Of a stretch of DNA of 64,000 nucleotides, positions 18,102 through 27,889 are shown piece by piece. Numbering within the stretch: position 1 is the first letter of the stretch; each line of letters starts with the position of its first letter. Where the stretch lies: the NCBI RefSeq assembly GCF_014640195.1, contig NZ_BMGM01000001.1, positions 248,001 to 312,000 on the forward strand. Direction: 5' to 3'. The position numbers were made by a program, and so were the translations under genes. Origin of the DNA: Psychroflexus planctonicus. GTDB lineage: Bacteria; Bacteroidota; Bacteroidia; Flavobacteriales; Flavobacteriaceae. Below the pieces are notes generated by a model, which saw only the letters and a program-made list of their open reading frames with translations, ran no database searches and was not told the DNA's origin.

Positions 18102-20126
18102 ATGGCAAATACTACAAATCAACTTCATTTGGCTTCTAGTCCGTATTTACTTCAGCATAAAGACAATCCAGTGCATTGGTTAGAATGGAATGCAGACAGT
18201 TTACAAATGGCAAAAAAAGAAAACAAACCGCTTATTATCAGCGTTGGTTATGCCGCCTGTCATTGGTGTCACGTAATGGCGCACGAGTCTTTTGAAGATG
18301 AACAAGTTGCTAAATTAATGAATGAACATTTTATTTGCATCAAGATTGATCGGGAAGAACGTCCTGATATCGATCAAATTTATATGGATGCTGCACAAAT
18401 TTTAACGGGTCGTGGCGGTTGGCCTTTAAATGCTTTTGCTTTACCTAACGGAAAACCTTTTTATGCAGCTACTTACTTTCCTAAAGAAAATTGGAAAAAA
18501 GTGCTTCAAAATATTGCGAAAGCGTATCGGGAAAGTTATGCGCAGATAGAAGAAACTGCAAACAAACTCACCGAAGGCATACAGCTAAATGATGGATTTG
18601 AGTTTGCACCTGAAAAGTTTACCGCCTTTACCAAAACTGATTATCAGGATTTATTGGCAAGCTGGCAAAAATTCATCGATTTTGAAAAGGGCGGATTTAA
18701 AGGTGCTCCAAAATTTCCGATGCCTAATTCTTGGCAGTTTTTGCTACAATACTATTATTTTACAAAAAATGAAACCGCTTTAGAAGCCACCCTTTTGCAC
18801 TTAAATGAAATGGCAAAAGGCGGAATTTACGATCAAATTGGTGGTGGATTTGCACGCTATTCGGTAGACGACAAATGGTTTGCTCCCCATTTTGAAAAAA
18901 TGCTATACGACAATGCTCAACTTATAAGTTTGTATGCAAATGCGTATAAAATAGTTCCTAAAAAACAGTATAAAATACTAATCGAAGAAAGTTTAGCTTT
19001 TGTAGCCAAAGAATTAACCCACAAAAATGCTGGATTCTTTGCTTCATTAGATGCCGATAGCGAAGGCGAAGAAGGAACATATTATATTTGGAAATACGAC
19101 CAATTAAACGAAATTGTTCCTGCTGAAGACTGGGATTGGTTTCAAAAATACTACCAAATTACCCAAAGAGGAAATTGGGAAAACGGAGTGAATATTTTAC
19201 ATGCTGTAGCTGATCCAATTCAATTTGCAAAAAAGGAAGCTTTAGATGAAAGCGATTTCTTGAATAGATTAAAATCTGTAAAAGAAAAGCTCCATGAAAC
19301 ACGATGGAAACGCGAACATCCCGGCTTGGATGATAAAATTCTGACTTCTTGGAATGCCTTAATGTGTAGAGCTTATGTTGATGCTGCAACGGCTTTACAA
19401 GATGAAAAGCTGCTGGAGTTAGCTGAACAAAATGCAGATTTTTTATTCGAAAATCTTTGGAGTAAAAACAAACAACTTTTTAGGAATTACAAAAATGGAA
19501 AAGCCAGCATTCCTGCCTTTTTAGATGATTATGCCTTGTTAATTGAAGCACTTCTTGCGGTATATCAAGCCAACTTTAAAAAGGAGTACCTTAACTGGGC
19601 AGAAGAACTGGTTGAAATTTGTATTCGGGATTTTTATGACGAAAAAACAGGTTTGTTTTTCTACACTTCCAAAAAAGGAGAACAACTAATCGCTCAAAAA
19701 TTTGAAGTGAATGACAATGTAATTCCCGCATCCAATTCTTCTTTAGCAAAATCGCTTTACCAATTAGGATATTTACTGGAAAATGAAGAATACCTAAAAG
19801 CAAGTGAACAAATGCTGATGCATGTAAAACAAAAAATGTTTAAATCTGGACCTTATTTTGCCAATTGGTCTGTGTTAGCAGGTTGGATGACATATGCTTT
19901 AAAAGAAGTTGCTATTGTAGGAGAAAATGCAGCTAAAAAAACGTTCAACCTACAAGAAAACTTTTATGGAAACGCTTTGTTTTTAGGTGGAAACGAAGAA
20001 AATTTAGCACTACTGAAAGGCAAAAAACCCAAAACTGGAACCCGTTTTTACGTATGTGAAAACAAAACCTGTCAACAACCAACAACAGATTTAACTGAAG
20101 CGATCGAACAAATTCAAGCGTTTTAA
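18102..20126 (+). CDS. Thioredoxin-domain protein of the YyaL/SSP411 (DUF255) family
   Basis: A 674-residue two-domain protein. The N-terminal thioredoxin-like domain has the redox motif in GYAACHWCHVMAHESF (Cys53 and Cys56). A long (alpha/alpha)6 barrel related to N-acylglucosamine epimerases follows, with GGFARYSVDDKWFAPHFEKM and HPGLDDKILTSWNALM as conserved blocks. The family is widespread and its function is not settled. Length is normal. The gene ends in AIEQIQAF, and the same eight residues plus stop are encoded again at 22016-22042 on the other side of the DUF559 repeat block. Confidence 0.92.
   Translation: MANTTNQLHLASSPYLLQHKDNPVHWLEWNADSLQMAKKENKPLIISVGYAACHWCHVMAHESFEDEQVAKLMNEHFICIKIDREERPDIDQIYMDAAQILTGRGGWPLNAFALPNGKPFYAATYFPKENWKKVLQNIAKAYRESYAQIEETANKLTEGIQLNDGFEFAPEKFTAFTKTDYQDLLASWQKFIDFEKGGFKGAPKFPMPNSWQFLLQYYYFTKNETALEATLLHLNEMAKGGIYDQIGGGFARYSVDDKWFAPHFEKMLYDNAQLISLYANAYKIVPKKQYKILIEESLAFVAKELTHKNAGFFASLDADSEGEEGTYYIWKYDQLNEIVPAEDWDWFQKYYQITQRGNWENGVNILHAVADPIQFAKKEALDESDFLNRLKSVKEKLHETRWKREHPGLDDKILTSWNALMCRAYVDAATALQDEKLLELAEQNADFLFENLWSKNKQLFRNYKNGKASIPAFLDDYALLIEALLAVYQANFKKEYLNWAEELVEICIRDFYDEKTGLFFYTSKKGEQLIAQKFEVNDNVIPASNSSLAKSLYQLGYLLENEEYLKASEQMLMHVKQKMFKSGPYFANWSVLAGWMTYALKEVAIVGENAAKKTFNLQENFYGNALFLGGNEENLALLKGKKPKTGTRFYVCENKTCQQPTTDLTEAIEQIQAF
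20097..20126 (+). repeat. Left copy of a duplicated gene 3' end
   Basis: The last codons of the thioredoxin-domain gene. CAAATTCAAGCGTTTTAA (20109-20126) is repeated exactly at 22025-22042. The four codons before it differ from the right copy by one first-codon change and by third-position changes only in the next three (GCG/GCC, ATC/ATA, GAA/GAG). Confidence 0.85.
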
Positions 20127-20202
20127 GTTGAATAAGATAGGAAGTGTGAAGTGAAGCATATTGAAGAAACACCGTTGGGTATTTGTTTTTTTTTGAATAA
20201 AT

Positions 20203-21010
20203 ACACCCATCTCCGGTCTTCCCTCTCAGGGAAGAAAACTGATTTAGGATTATATCAACTAAAATGTTGAATTGAAACATTTTCCCTAGAGGGAAATGCC
20301 GACAGGCAAAGGGTGTTTTGAGATGAAAAAATTCCATCTCTTGGATTCTTTCAAATATACCCATCTCTGGTCTTCCTTCCTAGGGAAGATGAATGATTCA
20401 GGATCATATCAACTAAAATGTTGAATTGAAACATTTTCCCTAGAGGGAAATGCCTACAGGCAAAGGGTGTTTTTCAATGAAAAAATTATTTGATGGTTTT
20501 TTTAGAAAAAAGTCCATCCTTTAGATTCTTTCAAATACACCCATCTCGGGTCTTCCATCTCAGGGAAGAAGTTTGATTGGAGATCATATCAACTAAAATG
20601 CCGAATTGAAACATTTTCCCTTAGAGGGAAATGCCGACAGGCAAAAGGTGTTTTTAATGAAAAAATCATTTTATGGTTTTTTAGAAAAAAGTCCATCTCT
20701 TAGATTCTTTCAAATACACCCATCTCTAGTCTTCCCTCCTAGGGAAGAAGTTTGATTGGAGATCATATCAACTAAAATGCTAAATTGAAACATTTTCCCT
20801 TAGAGGGAAATGCCGATAGGCAAAGGGTGTTTTTCAATGAAAAAATCATTTGATGGTTTTTTTAGAAAAAATTCCATCTCTTAGATTCTTTCAAATACAC
20901 CCATCTCGGGTCTTCCATCTCAGGGAAGAAGTTTGTTTGGAGATCATATCTACTAAAATGCCGAATTGAAACATTTTCCCTTAGAGGGAAATGCCGATAG
21001 GCAAAGTATA
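20203..21010 (+). repeat. Tandem array of five ~114-bp palindrome-rich repeats, left of DUF559
   Basis: Units lie at 20203-20316, 20357-20470, 20537-20651, 20716-20830 and 20897-21010. Each runs from ACACCC to GGGTGT (the last ends in a degraded AGTATA), so the ends are inverted. Inside each unit are three palindromes: TCTTCCCTCCCAGGGAAGA or a variant, TTTTCCCTAGAGGGAAA, and TGCCGACAGGCA. From the second unit on, units repeat every 179-181 bases because the ~65-base spacers are also similar. These features are not those of CRISPR: the repeat is long, symmetric and diverged, and the spacers are homologous. Confidence 0.9.
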
Positions 21011-21065
21011 TTTTTGTTCTTTGAAATTTACCATATTTTATTACTTTTAAAAAAAGTTGATTTGT

Positions 21066-21434
21066 ATGCGTAACCATAATATCTTACCATATACCAAAGA
21101 AGCTAGAGAATATGCATCACAACTGCGAAAGGAAATGACAGCAGCAGAAAAAACCTTTTGGAATGCTACTAAAAAATCTAAACTAGGTGTTGTAATGCGA
21201 AGGCAAATGCCAATTCTTGATTATGTTGTAGATTTCTATATTAAAGAAATAGGCCTTGCCATCGAAATTGACGGTAATATTCATGATAATAATATCTTAG
21301 AAGATGGTTTGAGACAAGCAAGAATTGAGAAATTAGGGGTTCAATTTGTTCGTTTCACAAACCGACAAATTTCAGATGATTTACCCAAAGTTTTAGGAGA
21401 ACTAAAAGAGTTGATAAATGAAATGAAAGACTAA
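21066..21434 (+). CDS. DUF559 (Vsr-like) endonuclease-domain protein
   Basis: A 122-residue stand-alone DUF559 protein. Conserved elements are LRKEMTAAEKTFWNA (helical N terminus), RRQMPILDYVVDFYIKEIGL and AIEIDGNIHD, giving the Asp / ExDGxxH arrangement of the PD-(D/E)XK-type Vsr-like nuclease fold. The C-terminal segment VQFVRFTNRQISDDL is also typical. The frame is open from a TTG at 21057, but ATG 21066 (MRNHNILPY) fits the family start. It is embedded between five repeats on the left and three on the right, the closest only about 55 bases before the start. Function in vivo is unknown. A link to movement or maintenance of the repeats is an inference. Confidence 0.9.
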   Translation: MRNHNILPYTKEAREYASQLRKEMTAAEKTFWNATKKSKLGVVMRRQMPILDYVVDFYIKEIGLAIEIDGNIHDNNILEDGLRQARIEKLGVQFVRFTNRQISDDLPKVLGELKELINEMKD

Positions 21435-21491
21435 AAATAAACATCCTTTAGGATTTTTTTCAAGCACATCCATCTCTGACATATTTCAAAT

Positions 21492-21967
21492 ACACCCATC
21501 TCTAGTCTTCCCTCCCAGGGAAGAAGTTTGATTGAAAATCATATCTACTAAAATGCCGAATTGAAACATTTTCCCTAGAGGGAAATGCCGACAGGCAAAG
21601 GGTGTTTTTCAATGAATGATTTGATTTTTTTTTTACAAAAAATCACACCCATTTCTAGAATTTTTCAATATCACACAGCTTTGATTTTCATTAAATACAC
21701 CCATCTCGGGTCTTCCATCTCAGGGAAGAAGTTTGATTGGAGAACACATCTACTAAAATGCCAAATTAAAACATTTTCCCTTAGAGGGAAATTCCGTTAG
21801 GTAAAGGGTGTTTTTCAATGAGTGATTTGATTACTCTTCTTTCACAAAGAATCACACCCATCTCTAGTCTTCCCTCCCAGGGAAGAAGTTTGATTGAAAA
21901 TCATATCTACTAAAATGCCGAATTGAAACATTTTCCCTAGAGGGAAATGCCGACAGGCAAAGGGTGT
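21492..21967 (+). repeat. Three further ~114-bp repeats, right of DUF559
   Basis: Units lie at 21492-21605, 21697-21811 and 21854-21967, in the same orientation as the left array and with the same ACACCC...GGGTGT boundaries and inner palindromes. A partial 3' half (GCCGACAGGCAAAGGGTGT) follows at 21988-22006. The last unit is nearly identical to the first unit of this group and differs more from the left array, which points to recent local duplication. No gene is seen between 21435 and 22038. Confidence 0.88.
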
Positions 21968-22012
21968 TTTGAGATAAAAAGCAACAAGCCGACAGGCAAA
22001 GGGTGTTCTTCA

Positions 22013-22042
22013 AAAGCCATAGAGCAAATTCAAGCGTTTTAA
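22013..22042 (+). repeat. Right copy of the duplicated thioredoxin-domain gene 3' end
   Basis: Reads in frame as K-A-I-E-Q-I-Q-A-F-stop, matching the end of the gene that stops at 20126. The last 18 bases are identical, and the upstream codons differ mostly at third positions, so this is a diverged coding end rather than a chance repeat. It overlaps the stop codon of the minus-strand peptidase gene, so it may mark the ancestral convergent junction before the DUF559 block arrived. Confidence 0.8.
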
Positions 22043-23109
22043 TCTTCTTTGTACATCCCTATTTTTAGTTCGCCTTGTTCATTCATTTGTGCTCGAAACA
22101 TTCCAGGAGTGTTGAATTCCATAACTACATTTCCTAAATGGTCTATGGCTACAATTCCACCACTTCCTCCTAGATTACCTAATTTTTCTTGAATGACTAT
22201 TTTGGAAGCTTGTTCTAAACTCAAATTTTGGTATTCCATTAAAGCTGAAATATCATAAGCAACTACATTTCTGATAAAAAACTCGCCATGACCTGTTGCT
22301 GAAACCGCACAAGTTGCATTATTGGCGTAATTTCCAGCACCAATAATAGGCGAATCTCCTATTCGACCATATTTTTTATTGGTCATTCCACCTGTAGAAG
22401 TTCCTGCCACTAAATTCCCATCTTGGTCTAAAGCTACACAACCTACCGTTCCGTATTTATCATTTTGGATCAACTCGTCTTTAAAATATAATGAAGTCTT
22501 TCCATTATCATTGGCTTGACTTCGTCTTAAAGATGCTTTTTTACTTTCAGTGTGGAAATATTCGTTTTCAACCAATTCTAATCCTTGCATTTGTGCGAAA
22601 GTCTCTGCCCCTTTTCCACTTAATAAAACATGTGGTGAATTCTCCATAACTTCGAAAGCTAAATTAATGGGGTTTTTTACGGTAGTAACACCAGCTATTG
22701 CACCCGCATTTAAAGTACCACCATGCATAATTGAAGCATCCAATTCATTAACTCCATCTGCTGAAAAAACGGCACCTCTACCCGAATTAAACAAAGGCGA
22801 ATCTTCTAAAATATTGATGGTTTTCATAACGGCTTCTTCAGCTTTACCACCATTAGCTAATATCTCATGACCAACACGAATGGCTTCTTCCAACTTATTT
22901 TCGTAAACAGTTTGCATTGAATCACTCATAAATTCTTTTTTAATCACTCCCGCTCCACCATGAAGTGCAATGCCAAATTGAGCTTGTTGAGATGCTCTAG
23001 CTTTTTCTACTGCTTCTTTTTGGTTCTCTACTTTTTGTTGAATTCCTTCTCGTTCTTCAACACAACTAAAAAGAAATAAACTAATCAGAAATACATAACA
23101 TGTCTTCAT
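22039..23109 (-). CDS. Isoaspartyl peptidase / L-asparaginase (Ntn hydrolase), lipoprotein
   Basis: A 356-residue type-2 asparaginase-like enzyme. It starts with a lipoprotein signal peptide (MKTCYVFLISLFLFSC, lipobox Cys16), so it is probably envelope-anchored. The alpha chain includes ALHGGAGVIKKEF and FNSGRGAVFSADGVNELDAS. Autocleavage before Thr221 in YGTVGCVALD releases the catalytic beta chain, which carries GTSTGGMTNKKYGRIGDSP. These are the signature motifs of the family. It hydrolyses isoaspartyl dipeptides or asparagine. Its stop codon overlaps the right copy of the duplicated 3' end. Confidence 0.95.
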   Translation of the reverse strand: MKTCYVFLISLFLFSCVEEREGIQQKVENQKEAVEKARASQQAQFGIALHGGAGVIKKEFMSDSMQTVYENKLEEAIRVGHEILANGGKAEEAVMKTINILEDSPLFNSGRGAVFSADGVNELDASIMHGGTLNAGAIAGVTTVKNPINLAFEVMENSPHVLLSGKGAETFAQMQGLELVENEYFHTESKKASLRRSQANDNGKTSLYFKDELIQNDKYGTVGCVALDQDGNLVAGTSTGGMTNKKYGRIGDSPIIGAGNYANNATCAVSATGHGEFFIRNVVAYDISALMEYQNLSLEQASKIVIQEKLGNLGGSGGIVAIDHLGNVVMEFNTPGMFRAQMNEQGELKIGMYKED

Positions 23110-23217
23110 AAAAATATTTTTTTAAATGTAAGCTAAATGAAATTTTAGGTAAAGAAATCTCTTACAAAAATTCCTTTTTATTAACATTTACGATGATTTA
23201 ATATCAATTTTAGCGCG

Positions 23218-23225
23218 TACTTTTG
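23218..23225 (+). promoter_or_regulatory. Candidate -7 element before marC
   Basis: TACTTTTG fits TAnnTTTG and lies 23 bases before the marC-like ATG. It is flanked by a GCGCGTAC/TTTTGCGCGC palindrome-like sequence. No TTG is seen at the usual spacing. Confidence 0.4.
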
Positions 23226-23247
23226 CGCGCGATTTGAAAAAACAGAA

Positions 23248-23820
23248 ATGGAATTTAATTTGAAAGAAATTTTTACAGCAGGAATGATTCTCTTTGCTGT
23301 AATTGATATTGTGGGCAGCGTGCCCATTATTGTTGACTTAAGAAAGAAAGTGGGGCACGTACAAAGTGAAAAAGCTACTTTAGTAGCTTGTATTTTGATG
23401 ATTGCTTTTTTGTTTATTGGAGAAAGCATTTTAGAGTTAATTGGTATTGATGTAAATTCTTTTGCCGTTGCAGGAGCATTTATTTTGTTCTTTTTGGCTA
23501 TTGAAATGATTCTAGGTATACAATTATATAAAGATGATGCGCCAGAAACTGCAGCTATTGTACCTATTGCGTTTCCTTTGATTGCTGGTGCAGGTACAAT
23601 GACAACTTTACTATCTATGAAATCTGAGTTTGAAACGCAAAATATAATTGTAGCGGTAATTATCAATTGCATTATTGTTTATGCAGTCTTAAAATCTACC
23701 AAACTTATTGAACGAGTTCTAGGAAATCAAGGAATTGCAGTTATACGTAAAATTTTTGGTGTAATTTTGTTAGCCATAGCCGTTAAATTATTTACAGCTA
23801 ACATTCAAAATTTATTTTAA
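23248..23820 (+). CDS. MarC-family integral membrane protein
   Basis: A 190-residue protein with six membrane helices, with the family-typical internal symmetry of two three-helix halves. Conserved features include AVIDIVGSVPIIVDLRKK near the start and PIAFPLIAGAGTMTTLLS in the middle. MarC (UPF0056) proteins were once thought to confer antibiotic resistance; their role is not established. It is followed 4 bases later by a small membrane protein gene and then a bidirectional terminator. Confidence 0.92.
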   Translation: MEFNLKEIFTAGMILFAVIDIVGSVPIIVDLRKKVGHVQSEKATLVACILMIAFLFIGESILELIGIDVNSFAVAGAFILFFLAIEMILGIQLYKDDAPETAAIVPIAFPLIAGAGTMTTLLSMKSEFETQNIIVAVIINCIIVYAVLKSTKLIERVLGNQGIAVIRKIFGVILLAIAVKLFTANIQNLF

Positions 23821-23824
23821 GAAT

Positions 23825-24043
23825 ATGAAGTATTTTATTTATTTTTTAATGCTTTTTGCGGTTGCCATGATGGTTTTATCCTTGAGTTTAATAAACTTCG
23901 ATAATCTACTTGGAGAAGAAAGTCAATTTGGAAGCATCAGTTTTATGGCATCATTAATTGTTTTGGTTTTACTGATTGTTTTATTGGCTTCGAAGAAAGT
24001 GAAGGAAAAATACAATGAACAATTACAAGACAAAACTCATTAA
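23825..24043 (+). CDS. Small two-helix membrane protein of unknown function
   Basis: A 72-residue protein with two hydrophobic segments (YFIYFLMLFAVAMMVLSLSL and FMASLIVLVLLIVLLASKK) separated by an acidic loop. It has a basic C-terminal tail. I do not recognise the family. It lies 4 bases after marC and is probably co-transcribed. The ATG, operon spacing and membrane pattern support it as a real gene. Confidence 0.7.
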   Translation: MKYFIYFLMLFAVAMMVLSLSLINFDNLLGEESQFGSISFMASLIVLVLLIVLLASKKVKEKYNEQLQDKTH

Positions 24044-24054
24044 ATAACAGAAAT

Positions 24055-24090
24055 AAAAAAAGCCTGAATTTAAAAATTCAGGCTTTTTTT
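24055..24090. terminator. Bidirectional rho-independent terminator
   Basis: AGCCTGAATTT (24061-24071) pairs perfectly with AAATTCAGGCT (24074-24084), with A-tract before and T-tract after. It serves both the marC pair (plus) and atpC (minus), whose ends face each other here. Confidence 0.92.
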
Positions 24091-24109
24091 TGTGTAACTG
24101 CGCTGTTGT

Positions 24110-24385
24110 TTAATCTACAAGAACAATTACTTTATTTTCTTTTAGTTCAACTATTCCTCCATTTATAGGAAAAACTTTCTTGCCATTGATATTTTTAAAC
24201 TGGCTTTCTACTTTTTCCGGTATTGGAGTATCTGCAGATAGCTTAATACCACCTTCAATTAAAATTGAAACCAAAGGCGCGTGATTGTTTAGCATCTGAA
24301 ATTCACCATTAGCACCTGGAAGGCTCACTTCGTTCACCTCGCCGCTAAATAAAATTTGTTCTGGACTTACTATTTCTAAATGCAT
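24110..24385 (-). CDS. atpC: ATP synthase F1 subunit epsilon
   Basis: A 91-residue protein equal to the N-terminal beta-sandwich domain of epsilon: MHLEIVSPEQILFSGEVNEV, then LPGANGEFQMLNNHAPLVS. The C-terminal helical hairpin that regulates hydrolysis in E. coli is missing. This short form is usual in Bacteroidota. It lies 10 bases after atpD and ends at the bidirectional terminator. Confidence 0.96.
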   Translation of the reverse strand: MHLEIVSPEQILFSGEVNEVSLPGANGEFQMLNNHAPLVSILIEGGIKLSADTPIPEKVESQFKNINGKKVFPINGGIVELKENKVIVLVD

Positions 24386-24395
24386 TCTAAATGGT

Positions 24396-25919
<1,524 letters not shown>

Positions 25920-25951
25920 TTATTGAGAATTTATATCTAAATTTCGAGTTG

Positions 25952-25959
25952 CAAATATA
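25952..25959 (-). promoter_or_regulatory. Candidate -7 element before atpDC
   Basis: On the minus strand TATATTTG fits TAnnTTTG, about 45 bases before the atpD ATG. No clear TTG is found at the expected distance upstream. Confidence 0.45.
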
Positions 25960-26029
25960 GACGTTTTAAAAAAACTTTAAACTTACTTTTCTGTTTTTTA
26001 TTTTGTATGATTTTTCAACTTAAAATTTA

Positions 26030-27877
26030 CTATTCTACAGTAACTGATTTTGCTAAATTTCTAGGTTGATCTACATTTTTACCAAGCATTACGGCAATGT
26101 GATAAGACAACAATTGCAGAGGTATAGTAGTAAGCAAAGGCGTTAATGCTTCAAAAGTATCGGGCACTTCAATTACGTGGTCGGCCACTTTACTTACTTG
26201 CTCATCTCCTTCCGTAACTATAGCAATGATCTTTCCTTTTCTAGATTTAATTTCTTGAACATTGCTAACAACTTTTTCGTAATGGCCTTTTCTTGTAGCA
26301 ATAACAACCACGGGCATTTCTTCATCTATCAAAGCAATAGGTCCGTGTTTCATTTCTGCGGCAGGATACCCTTCTGCATGAATGTAGGAAATTTCTTTTA
26401 GTTTCAACGCACCTTCTAATGCCACCGGAAAATTATAACCTCTACCTAAATACAAGCAGTTTCTTGAATTTTTATAGTGATTTGCCACTTCAATAATATG
26501 TTTATTTGCTTCTAAGGCTTTTTCTATTTTAGACGGAATCAAATCCATTTCCTGTAAATACAAATAAAAATCTGACTTACTTATGCTTCCTTTTTCTTTT
26601 CCTAATTTTAAGGCGATTAAGGTTAACAAGGTAATTTGTGTTGTAAATGCTTTGGTTGAAGCTACTCCAATTTCGGGACCAGCATGTGTGTAAGCTCCAG
26701 CATCTGTAATTCTTGAAATAGAAGAACCTACTACATTACAAACACCAAATACAAATGCTCCATTTTCTTTAGCTAACTTAATTGCTGCCATGGTATCTGC
26801 CGTTTCACCACTTTGCGAAATAGCAATTAGCACATCTCCTTTACCAATTACAGGATTTCGGTACCTAAACTCTGATGCGTATTCAACTTCAACTGGAATT
26901 CTTGCTAAGTCTTCAAAAATATATTCAGCTACTAGGCCTGCGTGCCAAGATGTACCACAAGCAACTATGATTATTCGGTTTGCATTTAAAAAGCGCTCTA
27001 AATGATCGTCTATTCCAGACATTTTTATAATTCCTTCTTTTACCAGCATTCTACCTCGGTAAGTATCTTCTATAGCGGAAGGTTGTTCATAAATTTCTTT
27101 GAGCATGAAGTGATCGTAACCGCCTTTTTCAATTTGGTCTAAATTCATTTGCAATTTCTGCACGTATGCATCAACCAAATTATCGTTTTTTATTTCGCGA
27201 ACGCGAACATCTCTTCCTAAACGCACAACTGCCATTTCTCCATCTTCAAGATAAATAGCATCTTTGGTAAATTCGATGAAGGGTGAAGCATCTGAAGCGA
27301 TAAAATATTCGTCTTCTCCTACTCCAATAGCTAATGGACTTCCTAAACGGGCAACCACTAATTCATTGGGTTTTTTACGATCGAAAACGGTTATAGCATA
27401 AGCTCCAACTGCTTGATTAAGCGCAATCTGAACAGCTTTTCCTAATTTTACATTATCGTTTTTTTGTACATCTTCAATTAAGTTTACCAATACTTCTGTA
27501 TCCGTATCAGATGAAAACGTATAACCCCGATTAGTAAGTTCTTTTTTTAAAGATTCGTAATTTTCAATAATTCCATTGTGGATGATCACTAAATCTCCAG
27601 AATTAGAAATATGTGGATGCGAATTAACATCATTCGGTTCTCCGTGAGTAGCCCATCGGGTGTGACCAATTCCTATATTTGCAGTTAAATCTATATCTGC
27701 TTTACATTTTTTATCCAAATCTGCAACTTTGCCTTTGGTCTTACAAAGTTTGATTTCAGCATCTGAAAACAATGCAACGCCAGCACTATCGTAACCGCGA
27801 TATTCTAGCCGCTGCAAACCGTTTATTACAATTGGGTAGGCATCTCGCTTCCCAATGTATCCAACAATTCCACACAT
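26030..27877 (-). CDS. glmS: Glutamine-fructose-6-phosphate aminotransferase (isomerizing)
   Basis: A 615-residue two-domain enzyme that makes glucosamine-6-phosphate for the cell wall and lipopolysaccharide. The N-terminal Ntn glutaminase domain begins MCGIVGYIGKRDAYPIVING with catalytic Cys1 exposed after Met removal. Glutamine-binding segments GHTRWATHGEPN and SDTDTEVLVNL follow. Two SIS sugar-isomerase domains come after, with CGTSWHAGLVAEY, SQSGETADTMAA and the C-terminal end PRNLAKSVTVE. It is the distal gene of a run with the DUF4270 and glycogen-synthase-like genes. No glmS ribozyme is apparent upstream. Confidence 0.98.
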   Translation of the reverse strand: MCGIVGYIGKRDAYPIVINGLQRLEYRGYDSAGVALFSDAEIKLCKTKGKVADLDKKCKADIDLTANIGIGHTRWATHGEPNDVNSHPHISNSGDLVIIHNGIIENYESLKKELTNRGYTFSSDTDTEVLVNLIEDVQKNDNVKLGKAVQIALNQAVGAYAITVFDRKKPNELVVARLGSPLAIGVGEDEYFIASDASPFIEFTKDAIYLEDGEMAVVRLGRDVRVREIKNDNLVDAYVQKLQMNLDQIEKGGYDHFMLKEIYEQPSAIEDTYRGRMLVKEGIIKMSGIDDHLERFLNANRIIIVACGTSWHAGLVAEYIFEDLARIPVEVEYASEFRYRNPVIGKGDVLIAISQSGETADTMAAIKLAKENGAFVFGVCNVVGSSISRITDAGAYTHAGPEIGVASTKAFTTQITLLTLIALKLGKEKGSISKSDFYLYLQEMDLIPSKIEKALEANKHIIEVANHYKNSRNCLYLGRGYNFPVALEGALKLKEISYIHAEGYPAAEMKHGPIALIDEEMPVVVIATRKGHYEKVVSNVQEIKSRKGKIIAIVTEGDEQVSKVADHVIEVPDTFEALTPLLTTIPLQLLSYHIAVMLGKNVDQPRNLAKSVTVE

Positions 27878-27889
27878 AATATATTTGAT

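Noticed and set aside
19945-20364. Minus-strand open frame of 139 codons
   Set aside because: It is antisense to the thioredoxin-domain gene end and runs into the repeats. No domain pattern and no plausible start context.
20862-21077. Small minus-strand frame in the repeat array
   Set aside because: It is the translated complement of a repeat unit; similar frames arise at other units (for example 21585-21800).
20203-21967. CRISPR array
   Set aside because: Repeats are about 114 bp, diverged and internally palindromic, and the spacers between them are homologous. No cas genes are nearby.
23181-23672. Minus-strand frame of 163 codons over marC
   Set aside because: The plus-strand MarC protein has clear family motifs and membrane pattern; the antisense frame is low-complexity.
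27878-27889. glmS ribozyme upstream of glmS
   Set aside because: Only 12 bases separate glmS from the DUF4270 gene, so there is no room for a ribozyme.
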